A stretch of DNA of 64,000 bases, from assembly GCF_000820005.1 (NCBI RefSeq), contig NZ_CDBL01000007.1:1-64000 (forward strand), read 5' to 3'. Every line of letters begins with the position of its first letter. The stretch's first letter is position 1. The position numbers and the translations under genes were made by a program. Under the pieces are notes generated by a model that worked only from the letters and a program-made list of their open reading frames with translations, was not told the DNA's origin and searched no databases. This document shows, piece by piece, positions 62,847 to 64,000 of the stretch. Origin of the DNA: Aeromonas piscicola (GTDB taxonomy: Bacteria; Pseudomonadota; Gammaproteobacteria; Enterobacterales; Aeromonadaceae).

Positions 62847-64000
62847 TCAGCGGGTAACGCCAGCCAGGGTGAGCAGGAAGGCATATTCTCGCGCTGCCTG
62901 CTGCTGGGCCTTGCCGATACTGGCCTGGTGGCCGCTGTCGAGAGCCGTACTCAGCAGATAGGGGCCCGTGCCCGTGCTGTGCTCCCGCAGCCGGGCGACC
63001 CATTTGAGCGGCTCCCAGTAAGGCACCTGGCTGTCGTGCAGCCCGGCCGTCACATAAACCGGGGGATAGGGCTGCCGTTGCAGGCTGTCATAGGGGCTCA
63101 GGCGACGCATGGCAGCATAGTCGGCGGGAATGGCCGGATTGCCCCACTCGGCGTACTCCTGGCGGGTGAGCGGCAGTTCGGGATCGCTCATGGTGCCGAG
63201 CAGATCGACGAAGGGAACCTGCAACACGGCGCCGGCAAAGCGGGTTGGCGCCTGATTGAGTGCCGCCGCCACCAGCAGACCGCCGGCACTGCCGCCCATG
63301 GCGAACAGCCGGGCCGGATCGATGGCCGGATCCCGGGCCAGCGCCTCGGCCACGGTCAGGAAGTCGTCCACGCTGTGCTGTTTTTGCTGGCCGCGCCCAG
63401 CCAGATACCAGTCGTCTCCCAGCATGCCGCCGCCGCGCACGTGAGCGATGGCGTAGACAAAACCGCGATCCAGCAGGCTCAGCACCTGAGGCTGGTAGTA
63501 GGGGCGCATGGGGGTGCCATAGGCGCCGTAGCCGTAGAGCAGCAGCGCCTTGGGCTTGGTGATGTCGGTGCGCCACACCAGAGAGACGGGCACCTTGACC
63601 CCGTCCTTGCCCACCACCCAGCGTCGCTCGCTTCGGTAGGGGGAGGGGGTCTGCGCCTGGGCGCCAGCTTGCCACTGGCCGCTGGCCAGATTGAGCCAGC
63701 GCTGGTGCGGCGGCTCGGCCATCCCTTGCCGGCGGATCAGGATCTGCTGGCTGGCCGGGTCATGAGCGCCCTGGATCCAGGCCGTGCCAGCTCCCTCGGT
63801 GAGATGCACCCGCTGGCTGAGCTGGCCGCTTGAATCCAGCACATCGAGCCAGTCGTCCCCTGCCTTGCGGTATTGCAGGACCGTATGGTCGGCAAACAGG
63901 CGCCACTTCTCTAGGCTCCTGTCCTCGCCGGACCAGAGGGGTTGCCAGTGCCCCTCGGCCACCTGTGTCAGACTGGTCACCTGATAAAGGCCGAGGGCAC
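62847..64000 (-). CDS. ptrB: prolyl oligopeptidase family protein (oligopeptidase B-like), 5' end outside window
   Basis: The visible 384 codons are the C-terminal part of an S9A serine peptidase. The catalytic Ser is in GGSAGG, the Asp in GLHDSQVPYWE and the His in DSGHQAS. LLLYGYGAYG and VRGGGMLGDDWY are the usual oligopeptidase B blocks. This enzyme cleaves after basic residues in short peptides in the cytoplasm. The frame runs open through position 64000, so the propeller and N-terminus lie outside. It stops 38 bp before the M36-like gene on the same strand, perhaps cotranscribed. Confidence 0.88.
   Translation of the reverse strand, partial: ALGLYQVTSLTQVAEGHWQPLWSGEDRSLEKWRLFADHTVLQYRKAGDDWLDVLDSSGQLSQRVHLTEGAGTAWIQGAHDPASQQILIRRQGMAEPPHQRWLNLASGQWQAGAQAQTPSPYRSERRWVVGKDGVKVPVSLVWRTDITKPKALLLYGYGAYGTPMRPYYQPQVLSLLDRGFVYAIAHVRGGGMLGDDWYLAGRGQQKQHSVDDFLTVAEALARDPAIDPARLFAMGGSAGGLLVAAALNQAPTRFAGAVLQVPFVDLLGTMSDPELPLTRQEYAEWGNPAIPADYAAMRRLSPYDSLQRQPYPPVYVTAGLHDSQVPYWEPLKWVARLREHSTGTGPYLLSTALDSGHQASIGKAQQQAAREYAFLLTLAGVTR

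Overview
This window is chromosomal DNA of a gamma-proteobacterium, most probably Aeromonas (A. hydrophila group). Grounds: GC-rich coding sequence with strong AGGAG/GGAG ribosome binding sites, a glp cluster, aroF-tyrA, maoP-hdfR and speA of gamma-proteobacterial type, a GlyGly-CTERM exoprotein, and an exotoxin A homologue of a kind known from Pseudomonas, Vibrio and some Aeromonas. No rRNA, tRNA, IS element, prophage or CRISPR array was seen.

Left part (1-23 kb). The window opens inside an OlsF-like bifunctional acyltransferase (ornithine lipids) with a Pho-box-like site upstream, then pepT. speA (arginine decarboxylase) follows a leader of about 670 nt with repeats and hairpins. After two small unknown genes and a chemoreceptor comes a cysteine catabolism module: a CyuP-like transporter divergent from ridA-cyuA and a YheO-type regulator. 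Next are a histidine phosphatase, a large AT-richer PLD/SF2-helicase/DUF3427 gene that looks acquired, a VOC protein, a membrane-anchored esterase, gdhA and rluF.

Middle (23-41 kb). A complete exotoxin A (toxA) homologue ends in RDEL, keeps the furin-type site and the catalytic Glu, and sits alone between rluF and a CynX-type transporter. A nucleoside deaminase/transporter pair with a divergent LysR gene follows, then a group of small genes (GyrI-like, rsmS, thioesterase, a 46-residue protein), a decayed EamA transporter, yebE, a GNAT gene and a lone AT-rich exported protein. A MocR regulator is divergent from cydA-cydB-cydX. Seventy-seven bases downstream lies a tightly overlapping five-gene cassette: exported MBL-fold hydrolase, Cys-motif precursor peptide, DUF692, DUF2063 and DoxX. 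This is a RiPP metallophore (HvfA/bufferin type) operon with an unusual lead gene.

Right part (41-64 kb). An MFS exporter, dkgB, small oxidoreductase-type proteins and yafC precede a consolidated glycerol-phosphate regulon: glpF-glpK on the minus strand, glpT, glpR, glpD and glpQ on the plus strand, with GlpR/CRP-like sites in the two control regions. Then come aroF-tyrA behind a TyrR box, maoP-hdfR in one transcript, ecotin with a Leu P1 residue, and a likely secreted-proteolysis unit: oligopeptidase B-like gene (cut by the window edge), an M36-like protease with P-domain and GlyGly-CTERM tail, and two DUF1566 proteins.

Themes are amino acid and glycerol-phosphate catabolism, envelope and stress functions, and host- or competitor-directed secreted factors (exotoxin A, protease, ecotin). 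Several single-gene insertions interrupt an otherwise conserved backbone.
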